This document shows positions 1-8,317 of a stretch of DNA of 17,178 bases, piece after piece. The notes beneath the pieces are model-generated. The model did no database searches, was not told where the DNA came from, and was given only the letters and a program-made list of their open reading frames with translations. This stretch comes from Erysipelotrichaceae bacterium UBA4808 (GTDB taxonomy: Bacteria > Bacillota_I > Bacilli_A > Erysipelotrichales > Erysipelotrichaceae): contig DHGC01000028.1 in assembly GCA_002402585.1 (NCBI GenBank), positions 3,132-20,309 of the forward strand. Direction: 5' to 3'. Within the stretch, counting starts at the first letter, position 1. Every line of letters begins with the position of its first letter. The position numbers and the translations under genes were made by a program.

Positions 1-1236
1 CTTACGTTGAACAGACTTGGTGAATGTGACTGCGAATATAGGCACTGGAGGACGGAACTTCGAAATTCGTCGAGCCGTGGATCCACCTTGGGTAAAGGCC
101 ACAATCGCCTTAACCTTATCCAGTTGCAACGCTGAGTCTGCAACGGAAATCCCAATCGCATCCTGAATCGTCTTACGTGACGATTTGATGGCTTGATCTA
201 AACGCTCACGGTAAGGAAGAATCTCTTCCATTGCACGTGAGATGATATCCATCGTCGTGACCGCTTCCAAAGGATATTCCCCGGCAGCTGTTTCGCCACT
301 CAACATGATCGCATCACTGCCATCCAAGACCGCATTCGCCACATCACTGGCCTCAGCACGCGTTGGACGCGGATTGCCCATCATGGACTCGAGCATATGC
401 GTAGCGGTGATGACCGGTTTACCGACTTCATTCGCACGCTTGATGATTTTCTTTTGATAGATTGGGACCAATTGGGTACTGACTTCAACACCCAAATCGC
501 CACGCGCAACCATGACGCCATCGGATACTTCCAAGATTTCATCCAAGTTGTCATAACCTTCTTGGTTTTCAATCTTCGCAATGATTTGAATCTTTGATTT
601 ACCTTCTGATAAAAGAATCTTACGGATGGCCAATACGTCTGACGCTCTTCTTACGAAGCTCGCCGCGACAAAATCGACATCCATTTTACAACCAAAACGT
701 AGATCCCCTTCATCTTTTTCAGAAATGAATGGCATCGATAATTTAACATTTGGGACATTGACACCCTTACGTGTCTTGATGATCCCCGAGTTTTCAATAC
801 GACAAGTTAAAACACCCGGTTCTACATCGGTGATGGTCAAACGCATCTTTCCATCATCAATCAACAAGTAGTTTCCTGGTTTGACATCGGCATACATTTC
901 AGGACAATCCACATGGAAACGTTCATTGGTTCCCAAGACCGGTTCCTTGACGACTTTGACGATATCACCCTTTGTGAATTGAAGGACGCCTCCACTCATT
1001 TCACCACAACGAATTTCAGGGCCTTTGGTGTCCAACATGATAGCCAAGTTGAAACCTGCCACATCACTGACTTCACGCACCATTTGGATACGCTTGCCAT
1101 GGTCTTCATGGTTGCCGTGCGAGAAGTTGAGACGAACGATGTTCATCCCAATTTCAGCGAGTTTTTGAATCATTTCAGGGGTTTCAGTCGCAGGGCCCAG
1201 TGTGCATACAATTTTAGTTTTACGAATTTCTTTCAT
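1..1236 (-). CDS. pyk: Pyruvate kinase, C-terminus cut by window edge
   Basis: The gene encodes the glycolytic enzyme that converts phosphoenolpyruvate and ADP to pyruvate and ATP in the cytoplasm. The frame runs open from an ATG at 1236 to the first base of the window, giving 412 visible codons. The family is usually about 470-590 residues, so the end of the C-terminal regulatory domain is missing. Visible signatures are the N-terminal KTKIVCTLGPA, the substrate-binding NIVRLNFSHG (R35), LDTKGPEIR, the catalytic-lysine segment IIAKIENQEG and the MVARGDLGVE metal/PEP motif, followed by the TATHMLESM and RAEASDVANAV segments. An AGGAG site overlaps the pfkA stop codon (TAGGAG), 12 nt separate the two genes, and the start lies 8 nt after the site. 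It is therefore co-transcribed with pfkA, a classic glycolytic pair. The identification is secure; only the 3' end is unknown. Confidence 0.97.
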   Translation of the reverse strand, partial: MKEIRKTKIVCTLGPATETPEMIQKLAEIGMNIVRLNFSHGNHEDHGKRIQMVREVSDVAGFNLAIMLDTKGPEIRCGEMSGGVLQFTKGDIVKVVKEPVLGTNERFHVDCPEMYADVKPGNYLLIDDGKMRLTITDVEPGVLTCRIENSGIIKTRKGVNVPNVKLSMPFISEKDEGDLRFGCKMDVDFVAASFVRRASDVLAIRKILLSEGKSKIQIIAKIENQEGYDNLDEILEVSDGVMVARGDLGVEVSTQLVPIYQKKIIKRANEVGKPVITATHMLESMMGNPRPTRAEASDVANAVLDGSDAIMLSGETAAGEYPLEAVTTMDIISRAMEEILPYRERLDQAIKSSRKTIQDAIGISVADSALQLDKVKAIVAFTQGGSTARRISKFRPPVPIFAVTFTKSVQRK

Positions 1237-1248
1237 CGTTAATTTCTC

Positions 1249-2211
1249 CTAGATCAAACGTTGGTGTAAGGCGAATAAACCCTTTCGAGAAGCCTTTGGC
1301 ATTGCCAAAGCCTCCTCAATTGGAAAGGATGTGATTTCATTGTGAACCATTCCAACGCAATGGCCCCCAATCCCTTTCACTAATAATTCAACCGCATAAT
1401 CCCCCATTCGGGTCGCTAAGACACGGTCAAACGCGGTGGGAGATCCACCCCTTTGGATGTGACCTAGAACCGTAGATCGCCCAGAAAAACCAGTCGATTT
1501 ACTAATCTTCGTTGCCAACATCTCGACATCCGTGATCTTCTCACTAATGACGACAATCGCATGCTTCTTTTTGCGATTCATATCCAATTCACGCAGTTTC
1601 GCTAAGACTTCTTGTTCATCATAACCCGTTTCTTGAGTCACAATGATTTCGGCTCCACAACTGATGCCGGAATAGATCGCAAGATCCCCACATTTATTTC
1701 CCATGACTTCCACCACCGAACAACGATGATGCGAAGAACTGGTATCCCTCAATTTATCAATATTCTGAATGACGGTATTCAATGCCGTATCAAAACCAAT
1801 CGTATAATCGGTTGAGACGATGTCATTGTCAATCGTTCCGGGTAGACCGATGCAGTTGATGCCCATATCCGTAAGTGCCATTGCCCCACGATAGGTCCCA
1901 TCACCACCAATCACCACAACAGCTTCAACGCCAAATTCCTTTAATTTCGCAACGGCGACTTTGCGAACTTCGATATCCTTAAACTCTGGTAAACGAGCTG
2001 AACCCAAGATGGTTCCACCTCGATAGAGTATATCACTTACGGAACGCGTATTCATCAGGTACATCGATCCTTCGACCATGCCCTTAAAACCATCTTCGAT
2101 GGCTACGACTTCGATTCCTTGTGATAAAGCAGAACGTGTCACCGCACGAATCGCTGCATTCATGCCTGGTGAGTCACCTCCAGAGGTGAGAACTCCAATC
2201 CGTTTTAGCAT
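1249..2211 (-). CDS. pfkA: ATP-dependent 6-phosphofructokinase
   Basis: The enzyme phosphorylates fructose 6-phosphate to fructose 1,6-bisphosphate, the committed step of glycolysis. At 320 residues it has the normal length of bacterial PfkA. Motifs in order are GGDSPGMNAAIRA (11-23, ATP site), GSAR (70-73), GGDGT (102-106), the catalytic PGTIDND (124-130, with the general-base Asp at 128), SSHHR (159-163), GHIQRGG (250-256) and the C-terminal tail. The GGDGT form, without a second Asp, points to ATP rather than pyrophosphate as donor. One oddity is MGNKCGD at 170-176, where E. coli and Bacillus enzymes carry Arg in the third position of this motif. The ATG is preceded by a perfect AAGGAGG seven bases upstream. 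It is the first gene of a likely pfkA-pyk unit, 58 bp after dnaI, with a candidate promoter and palindrome in the gap. Confidence 0.97.
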   Translation of the reverse strand: MLKRIGVLTSGGDSPGMNAAIRAVTRSALSQGIEVVAIEDGFKGMVEGSMYLMNTRSVSDILYRGGTILGSARLPEFKDIEVRKVAVAKLKEFGVEAVVVIGGDGTYRGAMALTDMGINCIGLPGTIDNDIVSTDYTIGFDTALNTVIQNIDKLRDTSSSHHRCSVVEVMGNKCGDLAIYSGISCGAEIIVTQETGYDEQEVLAKLRELDMNRKKKHAIVVISEKITDVEMLATKISKSTGFSGRSTVLGHIQRGGSPTAFDRVLATRMGDYAVELLVKGIGGHCVGMVHNEITSFPIEEALAMPKASRKGLFALHQRLI

Positions 2212-2236
2212 CGATATGCCTCCTTAATCCAGAACA

Positions 2237-2267
2237 ATTTTACCATTATTACCCTCTTTTGTGTAAA
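2237..2267 (-). promoter_or_regulatory. Candidate pfkA-pyk promoter
   Basis: Reading the minus strand, TTTACA (2267-2262) is followed after 19 nt by an extended -10, TGG-TAAAAT (2245-2237). Transcription would start near 2230 and give a leader of about 19 nt carrying the AAGGAGG site of pfkA. The spacer is longer than ideal, but the extended -10 compensates. It would let pfkA-pyk be transcribed apart from the replication genes upstream. No terminator is visible between dnaI and pfkA, so readthrough is also likely. Confidence 0.42.
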
Positions 2268-2275
2268 TTTTACAC
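2261..2275. promoter_or_regulatory. Perfect 15-nt palindrome, possible operator
   Basis: GTGTAAATTTTACAC is a perfect inverted repeat with 7-nt arms and a one-base centre. It spans the dnaI stop codon and overlaps the candidate -35 element of the pfkA-pyk promoter, a typical place for a repressor or activator site. I see no second copy in the window. I do not recognise the half-site with certainty as that of a named regulator, and one such palindrome could occur by chance in a window of this size. Confidence 0.35.
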
Positions 2276-3199
2276 TGGATTTTCATTGTTTCGACGATTC
2301 ATTCCAGCCAAATACATGGTTTTCGCCAAACGCTCGATACGCTCCAACAAACGACGTGATTTCAAGCTCTCATCATCCCCTTTGGCATTGAAGCGGAAGT
2401 GTACCGCAAGGTTTGCCAAATCATGATTGGATGTGAATAAAGTCATCTTCTTCGCTTCCATACGTCCATTCAATAAAGGAAAAAGCACCTCATCTCTGAA
2501 ATAAGATGAATAGGTCTCTGCTCCGATATCATCGAACGCAACGATGCTCGCATTCTTCAAACGCTCCAACTTGATGGCACGTTGATCATCTTCCGTATAG
2601 GAACTGTAGAATTGATAGGCCAACTCTGGCACATTCACAAAAGCGACCTTCACATTCTGTTTCGCGTAGTAGTTCAAGATGGCCATGGCCAAGTAGGTTT
2701 TCCCCACACCCAAACCGCCATAGATGTATAAACCCTGACGTTGGTTCTGGGTCAACCAGGACGGTATTTCTTTTATCGATTGAATGTATTGGGAATCTGC
2801 TTTTGCTTTAAGTAGATTGCGCACATCCGCAAGAAGATAATGTTCCGGACAATCCAAGACACTGAACTTAATCTTGTGTTCGGTCTGCTTCAAATAATCC
2901 ATTTGATACGCACAGGCTTGTAATTCAAAACTTAACAGTGGATCCAATTGCAAGCCCAGGACATAACCTGTCTCTTCTTGACGACAGGTATGCAAACCAA
3001 GACAGTTCTTGCATTTCTCCAAATACATGAGCCATGTGTTAAGCTTAGATGCATTATCCGACACAAAACGTTCATCCAGCTCATGATTTGTTAGAAAAGC
3101 CTGGACATTGGAATTCTTTATTAACGTTTTGACGAGTTCTTCACGGTCCTGTTTTTGATTTGGACTCAATTCAAATTCGAAGTTCAGCTTTTCCATCAT
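2270..3199 (-). CDS. dnaI: Primosomal protein DnaI, replicative helicase loader
   Basis: This AAA+ ATPase loads the replicative helicase onto DNA at the origin and at restarting forks, together with DnaB/DnaD. The 309 residues show the DnaI layout: an N-terminal helical region, a cysteine cluster (C63, C66, C72) ending in ETGY that matches the zinc-binding helicase-interaction domain of DnaI, then the ATPase core with Walker A GGLGVGKT (161-168), Walker B IVAFDDIGAE (219-228), sensor-1 FTSNHD (255-260) and the arginine-finger region RRLLERIERL (282-291). The start overlaps the dnaB stop by four bases (ATGA). A second ATG follows immediately and is slightly better spaced from the upstream GGGGGA, so the true product may be one residue shorter. 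It is translationally coupled to dnaB. The next gene downstream is pfkA. Confidence 0.95.
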   Translation of the reverse strand: MMEKLNFEFELSPNQKQDREELVKTLIKNSNVQAFLTNHELDERFVSDNASKLNTWLMYLEKCKNCLGLHTCRQEETGYVLGLQLDPLLSFELQACAYQMDYLKQTEHKIKFSVLDCPEHYLLADVRNLLKAKADSQYIQSIKEIPSWLTQNQRQGLYIYGGLGVGKTYLAMAILNYYAKQNVKVAFVNVPELAYQFYSSYTEDDQRAIKLERLKNASIVAFDDIGAETYSSYFRDEVLFPLLNGRMEAKKMTLFTSNHDLANLAVHFRFNAKGDDESLKSRRLLERIERLAKTMYLAGMNRRNNENPV

Positions 3200-4356
3200 T
3201 CATCCCCCAATTTCATAAAGGCTTCCATCAAAGCCCTTTCTTCCTCAAAGCTCAAACTTTCTTGTTTGGCTTCAGGATAATCACTTGCTTTCTCCACTCT
3301 TCGCTTCGTATTGGACTTAAAGCTTTGGTTCGCTTGAGCTTTTGCCTTTTCTAAAGTATTGATGTTCAACGTCGCCCATTGCATCGCAATCATCTCTACA
3401 TTCCGTGTATTGATGACCTGACGATTGGCTTTGAAGCTGGCTTCAATCAAGACATTGACGACCTGTGGATTAAGCCCCATGATTGAGACCAATTGATTCA
3501 AAAGGTACTTCTCTAACGCTGTGGGTTCAATATCCTTACGCAACTTCTTTAAGAAGATGACAGGTGGATATTCATACGGTGAACTCACGACAGGTACTTC
3601 TGTGACGACTTCTTTGGATGCTAAACTACGTAAACGTTTGATGTTCAAATTGGTCTCATTGGCAACGTAGGCTTTACCCACCAATTCCACCATTCGACGG
3701 ACCGAGATGCCATAGATGCTTCCGATTTCTTTGATCGCATCAATGGCGGTTTGGGTTCGATAGTGTTTCGGGAAGAGAATCAAACTACACTCCACCAAGA
3801 AGGTCTTAATGTCGAAGCTTAAATCCTGACGATTGTTTTTAGGCGTTTCCTGACCAACGAATTTCTGTTCAGCTTGGGTGGTCCAATTCTGTAAAAATGC
3901 TTTATCCAAGGGATGACGAATGATCTCATACCCTTCTTTGGATAAGGTACCTGAAGTATTTTGTTCAAGGATGTATTCATATTGACTGGCACCACAGACT
4001 TGAATGAATAAACGTCCAAAGACTTCGTGCTTTAAAAAATCATGGATATGCAAAGCTGGCTTCAGCTTGAAGATGTAGTGATTGCCCTGTTTGTTATAAC
4101 TGACATAGATTTCGAGAAGATCGAACTGCTCCAAGCGCATCAAATCTTGATCACACTTTGCCAAGGTGACGCTCATCGCATCACAGAGACTCTGAATGTC
4201 TTCTTCTTGTTTATGTTGGCGACCATACCATAAAAAACCATACAAGGCGAGGGCTGTGGCCCCAATCAGACGTTGATAAACGCGATAGAGCGAACGCCAA
4301 TCCTGTTCCTCTTCTGGCCATTCAATGATGTATTTATCCTGTACTTGTAAGTTCAT
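3196..4356 (-). CDS. dnaB: Replication initiation and membrane attachment protein DnaB (Bacillota type)
   Basis: In Bacillota this protein (unrelated to E. coli DnaB helicase) acts with DnaD and DnaI in helicase loading and membrane association of the origin. The 386 residues have an N-terminal winged-helix-like half and a C-terminal DnaB/DnaD (DDBH2) domain at about 280-345, containing LEKYLLNQL and the helix EMIAMQWATLNINTLEKA, which resembles the family's YxxxIxxxW signature although the Tyr is not kept. The charged C-terminal tail (347-370) looks disordered. Sequence similarity in this family is low, so position beside dnaI carries much of the assignment. The ATG lies 23 nt inside the 3' end of coaE, and no strong ribosome site precedes it, which suggests reinitiation. 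In Bacillus nrdR lies just upstream of dnaB; it is absent here. Confidence 0.88.
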   Translation of the reverse strand: MNLQVQDKYIIEWPEEEQDWRSLYRVYQRLIGATALALYGFLWYGRQHKQEEDIQSLCDAMSVTLAKCDQDLMRLEQFDLLEIYVSYNKQGNHYIFKLKPALHIHDFLKHEVFGRLFIQVCGASQYEYILEQNTSGTLSKEGYEIIRHPLDKAFLQNWTTQAEQKFVGQETPKNNRQDLSFDIKTFLVECSLILFPKHYRTQTAIDAIKEIGSIYGISVRRMVELVGKAYVANETNLNIKRLRSLASKEVVTEVPVVSSPYEYPPVIFLKKLRKDIEPTALEKYLLNQLVSIMGLNPQVVNVLIEASFKANRQVINTRNVEMIAMQWATLNINTLEKAKAQANQSFKSNTKRRVEKASDYPEAKQESLSFEEERALMEAFMKLGDE

Positions 4357-4918
4357 ATCGTTTCAATGCTTTCTGGATGGATGCTTCGAGTGCTTCGATA
4401 TCATCGTTGTTATAGATAATGACATCAGCACGTTTGATCTTCTCTACTTGTGGTATTTGATGTTTCAAGCGCTCATCAATCATTTGATCGCTATAGCCTC
4501 TCTTATGCTTCAATCGTTCACGCAGAATGGCTTCATCACTGACAACCACCCATACTTCATCAAAGTACGGCTCACCCTGACTTTCATACAAAAGTGGTAC
4601 TTCCGCAAACATCAATGTTTCCGCATCGATGCTTAGAAGCTGTTGATAGACTTGCGGATGGATGATGGCTTCCAAATGGGCCTTATCTTCAAGATCATTG
4701 AAGATACGCGAAGCTAAGAAGGCCGTATTGACACTCAAATCTTCATTCAATACTTGACTACCATAGCGCTCGATCAAAAGAGCTCTTGTCTTCTCACTCT
4801 GCAACACATCTTTCGCAATCAAATCCGCATCATAAACAGGATGCCCTAATTTGCGTAAGATTTGACTGACCGTCGACTTGCCACTGCCCATCGATCCGGT
4901 GATTGCGATGCTTTTCAT
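4334..4918 (-). CDS. coaE: Dephospho-CoA kinase
   Basis: The enzyme performs the last step of coenzyme A synthesis, phosphorylating the 3'-hydroxyl of dephospho-CoA with ATP. The 194-residue product has the P-loop GSMGSGKS (8-15), the VYDADLIAKDV segment (substrate/acid region), LEAIIHPQVY, EVPLLYE, FDEVWVV, the lid-region helix ending in HQIPQ and the terminal ADVIIYNND strand, all typical of CoaE. I chose the ATG at 4918 rather than one 18 bases upstream. It forms a TAATG overlap with the mutM stop, has AGAGG six bases before it, and gives the normal MKSIAITGSMGSGKS beginning. Translation is therefore coupled to mutM. The 3' end overlaps dnaB by 23 nt. Confidence 0.95.
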   Translation of the reverse strand: MKSIAITGSMGSGKSTVSQILRKLGHPVYDADLIAKDVLQSEKTRALLIERYGSQVLNEDLSVNTAFLASRIFNDLEDKAHLEAIIHPQVYQQLLSIDAETLMFAEVPLLYESQGEPYFDEVWVVVSDEAILRERLKHKRGYSDQMIDERLKHQIPQVEKIKRADVIIYNNDDIEALEASIQKALKRYELTSTG

Positions 4919-5724
4919 TAAATCCTCTTTTGACACTTTGGACAGTAGACTGTGGAGCGTTGTCCAACCACGCCTTTAATCAATAGACTGTTACATGCAT
5001 GACACGGCTGATGCGCTCGACCATAGGCATGGATTTGGAGTTGGAAACGACCGGTGATGCCTAAACTGGCTGTATAGGAGCGAATCGTGGTTCCACCCGA
5101 TGCGATGGCTTCACCCAAGACTTGACGCGTCACTTCAATGCATTCTTCCCATTTATAGAGCGGAACATGATGGACACGGGTAAAGGGCGAAAGCTTTAGT
5201 TTAAAGCAGATTTCATCCGCATAGATGTTTCCGATGCCTGCGATGACAGACTGGTCCAAAAGAAAGGTCTTTAAATGAACCTTACGCGTTTTGGCTTTAC
5301 GCCGAAGATATTCCTTCGTTAAGTGCTCATCCCAAGGTTCAAAGCCTAACTTGGAATTGAAATAAGCATCGAGATCATTACTAACCTCAATTCTACCAAA
5401 TTTACGGGTATCATTGAACGCCAAATCAAAGTCATCGAAGTGAAAAAGCACATGTGAATGCTTGTTTCGCTCTGCATTCTTCTCGAGTTTGTAGAACTTC
5501 CCTTCCATACGCAAATGAATGATGACAAAGGCTGTCTCCATCTGCCACAAAATATATTTTCCCCTACGCAATACATTGACGACTTTCTGGCCATGTAAAG
5601 CATTGAGTTCTTCTTGATTTACAATCGTCTTTGCCCAATAAACAGAATGATCTAAAAGTTGGTGACCCTTGATCTGTTCATCCAAGATCCGTACGACCGT
5701 CTCAACCTCTGGTAATTCAGGCAC
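4918..5724 (-). CDS. mutM: Formamidopyrimidine-DNA glycosylase (Fpg)
   Basis: This base-excision repair enzyme removes 8-oxoguanine and formamidopyrimidines and nicks the abasic site by beta/delta elimination. The 268-residue protein starts with the invariant PELPEVETV, where Pro2 is the Schiff-base nucleophile and Glu3 the acid. Other active-site residues visible are K55 in RRGKYILW, M73 in HLRMEGKF and R107 in DTRKFGR. The C-terminal zinc finger is complete (C241, C244, C261, C264), with the DNA-binding Arg at 256. The start codon is GTG, sharing one base with the polA stop (TAGTG), with GAGG eight bases upstream. The GTG call is firm because the enzyme needs Pro at position 2. It sits between polA and coaE, as in Bacillus. 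Confidence 0.97.
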   Translation of the reverse strand: MPELPEVETVVRILDEQIKGHQLLDHSVYWAKTIVNQEELNALHGQKVVNVLRRGKYILWQMETAFVIIHLRMEGKFYKLEKNAERNKHSHVLFHFDDFDLAFNDTRKFGRIEVSNDLDAYFNSKLGFEPWDEHLTKEYLRRKAKTRKVHLKTFLLDQSVIAGIGNIYADEICFKLKLSPFTRVHHVPLYKWEECIEVTRQVLGEAIASGGTTIRSYTASLGITGRFQLQIHAYGRAHQPCHACNSLLIKGVVGQRSTVYCPKCQKRI

Positions 5725-8252
5725 TATTTCGCCTCATACCAGTTTGCACCCCAGGCACTGGACACTTCCATGGGCACCTTCAATTGAACCGCAACCTTCA
5801 TGGTCTTTTCAACCAAGTTGCGTACCATTTCGAGTTCTTCCTCTGGCACATCAAAAACCAATTCATCGTGTACTTGGAGAATCATCTTCGCTTTAAGCTT
5901 CGCTTCTTTCAAAGCTTCATCCACTTTGATCATCGCAATTTTCATGATGTCCGCAGCGCTGCCTTGAATCGGTGCATTCATCGCTGCACGTTTAGCAAAT
6001 TCACGCACTTGATAGCTACTCGACTTGATTTCGGGAAGATAACGTCTACGTTTGTATAAGGTTTCGACATAACCCAAATCCTGACAATCCGCGATGGTTT
6101 GGTCCATGTAGGTAGAAATCCCTTGGTACGTCTTTAAATAACGTTCAATGAACTGTTTCGCAGTCTTACGATCGGTGTTGATCTGAGCTGCCAAACCAAA
6201 ATCGGAGATACCATAGATGATTCCAAAGTTAACGGCTTTGGCAGCACGTCGTTCATTGGAACCAACCGCTTCTTTACTTAATCCAAAGACATCCATGGCG
6301 GTCTTGGTATGAATATCCAAGCCTTGTTTAAAGGCTTCGATCAAAGCTCTTTCATTCGCCATATCAGCCAAGACACGCAATTCGATCTGTGAATAGTCAC
6401 ACGAATATAATACATTCCCAACACTTGGGACAAAGGCTTTACGTATTTCACGTGCCTCTTCGTCGCGAATGGAGATGTTTTGAAGATTGGGATCCGTGGA
6501 AGATAAACGACCGGTTTGAGCGATTGTCATCGCATAAACCGTATGAATCTTTTGATCTTTTTGAATGAACTTCTGCAAGCCAATGGCATAGGTTGAATAA
6601 ATCTTTTGGTATTTACGATATTCAATTAAAGGTTCAATGATCGGGTGTTCATGACGTAAGGATTCCAAAACATCAATGGACGTTGATTGCTTACGGTTTG
6701 TACTTAAGTTCAACTGATTGAAGAGAATCTCACCCAATTGTTTTGGGGAGTTGATGTTGAAGTTTTGACCTGCGTGTCGATAGATGCTTTCACTCAAGGC
6801 ATTCAGTTTATCTAACGTCTTGGATGCGATATCCTCCAAGATTTCTTGTTTGACATGGATCCCTTCTTTTTCCATACGATAGAGAATATCCACCAAAGGA
6901 TAATCAATGTCCATATAGACCGACCACAAATCATGCTCGATTAATCTACTTTGTATACTTTGTCCACTCTTTAAGAGTCGTTGTGCGATTTCAACACATT
7001 TCTGCGTGTTTTCCTCATCAATACGTGCCGTTGGATAGCTCGGCCAATCCAACTGTTCCCTAACTTTGTCATAGGTATTAAGATTGCTGTCATCGATAAA
7101 GGCCATCATCATCACATCATAGACAAAAGCAGGAAGCTTGAAGGTTTCTGTTTGTGCATGATAAAGGCTCTTCACATCATAGACATACAAGGCTTTATGA
7201 TTCATTAATTTTGCGTGGAATTCCTTTAATAGGACCCAATCCTTGAGTTCGAGATACGTGCTGTTTGCCCCATCACTTAGCGCAAAGCCCAAGAGTGTGT
7301 GTGGCCAATCGCCATCCAAGCGATAATGACCAAATAAAGCGAGTGGCTCCGTAAAATTTAAGCTTTCAATACCCACTTGTTTCAATGCCTCCGCTTTAAC
7401 ACTGACTTCTTTGATCATGGTTTTCATTTCATATTTCTCATAGAAAGCATTGGCACCTGCCACATTCGCTTGGTATAAGGCATCCTCCAATTTGACATGA
7501 ATCTCCGCATCGGTCTTAATGGTCGCCAACCATTTTGAGAACGTCGCTTTCTCATGAAAATTCAAGACAATTTCTTTAAGTTTACCCTTAAGTTGCCCAG
7601 CGTTGGCAATCACATTCTCTACACTTCCATACTCACTCAAAAGCTTTAACGCCGTCTTTTCACCAACACCTGGAAGTCCAGGAATATTATCCGAGGCATC
7701 CCCCATCAAACCCTTTAGATCCGGAATTTGATCGGGTCTCAAGCCCCACATTTCTTGAAGCTTTGCTTCATCCATCTCTTCAATCTCGGTCAAACCCTTT
7801 TTCATCAACCATACCGAGCTTGTCTTATCGATCAGCTGCAACAAATCTTTATCGCTGCTTAAAACATTGATGTCCCAATCAGGATAACGTTTGACTAAAG
7901 AACCGATGATGTCATCGGCTTCCAAACCATCTTCCTGCCAATAACATAAACCCGCCGCATCACAGTATTCACGGACAAGCGGAAATTGTGCAATCAACTC
8001 TTCTGGTAAGGATTTACGTGTCCCCTTGTAATCTTCATATTGTTCATGGCGGAAGGTCTTTTTTCCACTGTCAAATGCCACAACCATGGCTTGCGGTTGA
8101 ACCAGTTCAATCGCTTTATTGAGCATCATCGCAAAACCATAAACCGCATTGGTTGGAACACCAAAAGAGGTTGTGGTCATGCGTGTGTATGCCGTCGCAT
8201 AATAAGCTCGAAAGAAGAGTGAATTTCCATCCACCAGTAACATTTTTTTCAT
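5724..8252 (-). CDS. polA: DNA polymerase I
   Basis: Pol I removes RNA primers and fills gaps in lagging-strand and repair synthesis. The 842 residues contain the full N-terminal 5'-3' nuclease (VDGNSLFFRAYYA at 7-19, EADDIIGSL at 111-119, SSDKDLLQL at 132-140, GLPGVGEKTA at 192-201), a middle 3'-5' exonuclease-like domain (about 295-465) and the polymerase. The polymerase shows motif A CDYSQIELRVLAD (618-630), O-helix RRAAKAVNFGIIYG (668-681, F676) and motif C QVHDELVFD (793-801). The middle domain shows no D-x-E motif and lacks the other aspartates of Klenow proofreading, as in Bacillus and Thermus Pol I, so it is probably not a proofreader. The ATG has AAAGGTGA about seven bases upstream. 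It is the first gene of the cluster and has its own promoter after a terminator. Confidence 0.98.
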   Translation of the reverse strand: MKKMLLVDGNSLFFRAYYATAYTRMTTTSFGVPTNAVYGFAMMLNKAIELVQPQAMVVAFDSGKKTFRHEQYEDYKGTRKSLPEELIAQFPLVREYCDAAGLCYWQEDGLEADDIIGSLVKRYPDWDINVLSSDKDLLQLIDKTSSVWLMKKGLTEIEEMDEAKLQEMWGLRPDQIPDLKGLMGDASDNIPGLPGVGEKTALKLLSEYGSVENVIANAGQLKGKLKEIVLNFHEKATFSKWLATIKTDAEIHVKLEDALYQANVAGANAFYEKYEMKTMIKEVSVKAEALKQVGIESLNFTEPLALFGHYRLDGDWPHTLLGFALSDGANSTYLELKDWVLLKEFHAKLMNHKALYVYDVKSLYHAQTETFKLPAFVYDVMMMAFIDDSNLNTYDKVREQLDWPSYPTARIDEENTQKCVEIAQRLLKSGQSIQSRLIEHDLWSVYMDIDYPLVDILYRMEKEGIHVKQEILEDIASKTLDKLNALSESIYRHAGQNFNINSPKQLGEILFNQLNLSTNRKQSTSIDVLESLRHEHPIIEPLIEYRKYQKIYSTYAIGLQKFIQKDQKIHTVYAMTIAQTGRLSSTDPNLQNISIRDEEAREIRKAFVPSVGNVLYSCDYSQIELRVLADMANERALIEAFKQGLDIHTKTAMDVFGLSKEAVGSNERRAAKAVNFGIIYGISDFGLAAQINTDRKTAKQFIERYLKTYQGISTYMDQTIADCQDLGYVETLYKRRRYLPEIKSSSYQVREFAKRAAMNAPIQGSAADIMKIAMIKVDEALKEAKLKAKMILQVHDELVFDVPEEELEMVRNLVEKTMKVAVQLKVPMEVSSAWGANWYEAK

Positions 8253-8271
8253 ATCAAATCACCTTTTCTCT

Positions 8272-8280
8272 ATTTTAACA
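8272..8280 (-). promoter_or_regulatory. Candidate polA promoter, extended -10
   Basis: On the minus strand TGT-TAAAAT (8280-8272) forms an extended -10 element about 19 bases before the polA start, just after the terminator of the upstream lipoprotein gene. No good -35 element is present. A start near 8265 would just include the polA ribosome site. It would drive the polA-mutM-coaE-dnaB-dnaI unit. Confidence 0.45.
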
Positions 8281-8292
8281 TAGCCCTTGCAC

Positions 8293-8317
8293 AAAAAAAC
8301 CAAAGTCACCTTTGGTT
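8293..8317 (-). terminator. Rho-independent terminator after the TroA-like lipoprotein gene
   Basis: On the minus strand AACCAAAG and CTTTGGTT pair perfectly around a GTGA tetraloop (GNRA type), followed by a run of seven T. The stop codon of the lipoprotein gene lies at the base of the stem. It isolates the polA cluster from upstream transcription. Confidence 0.9.
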
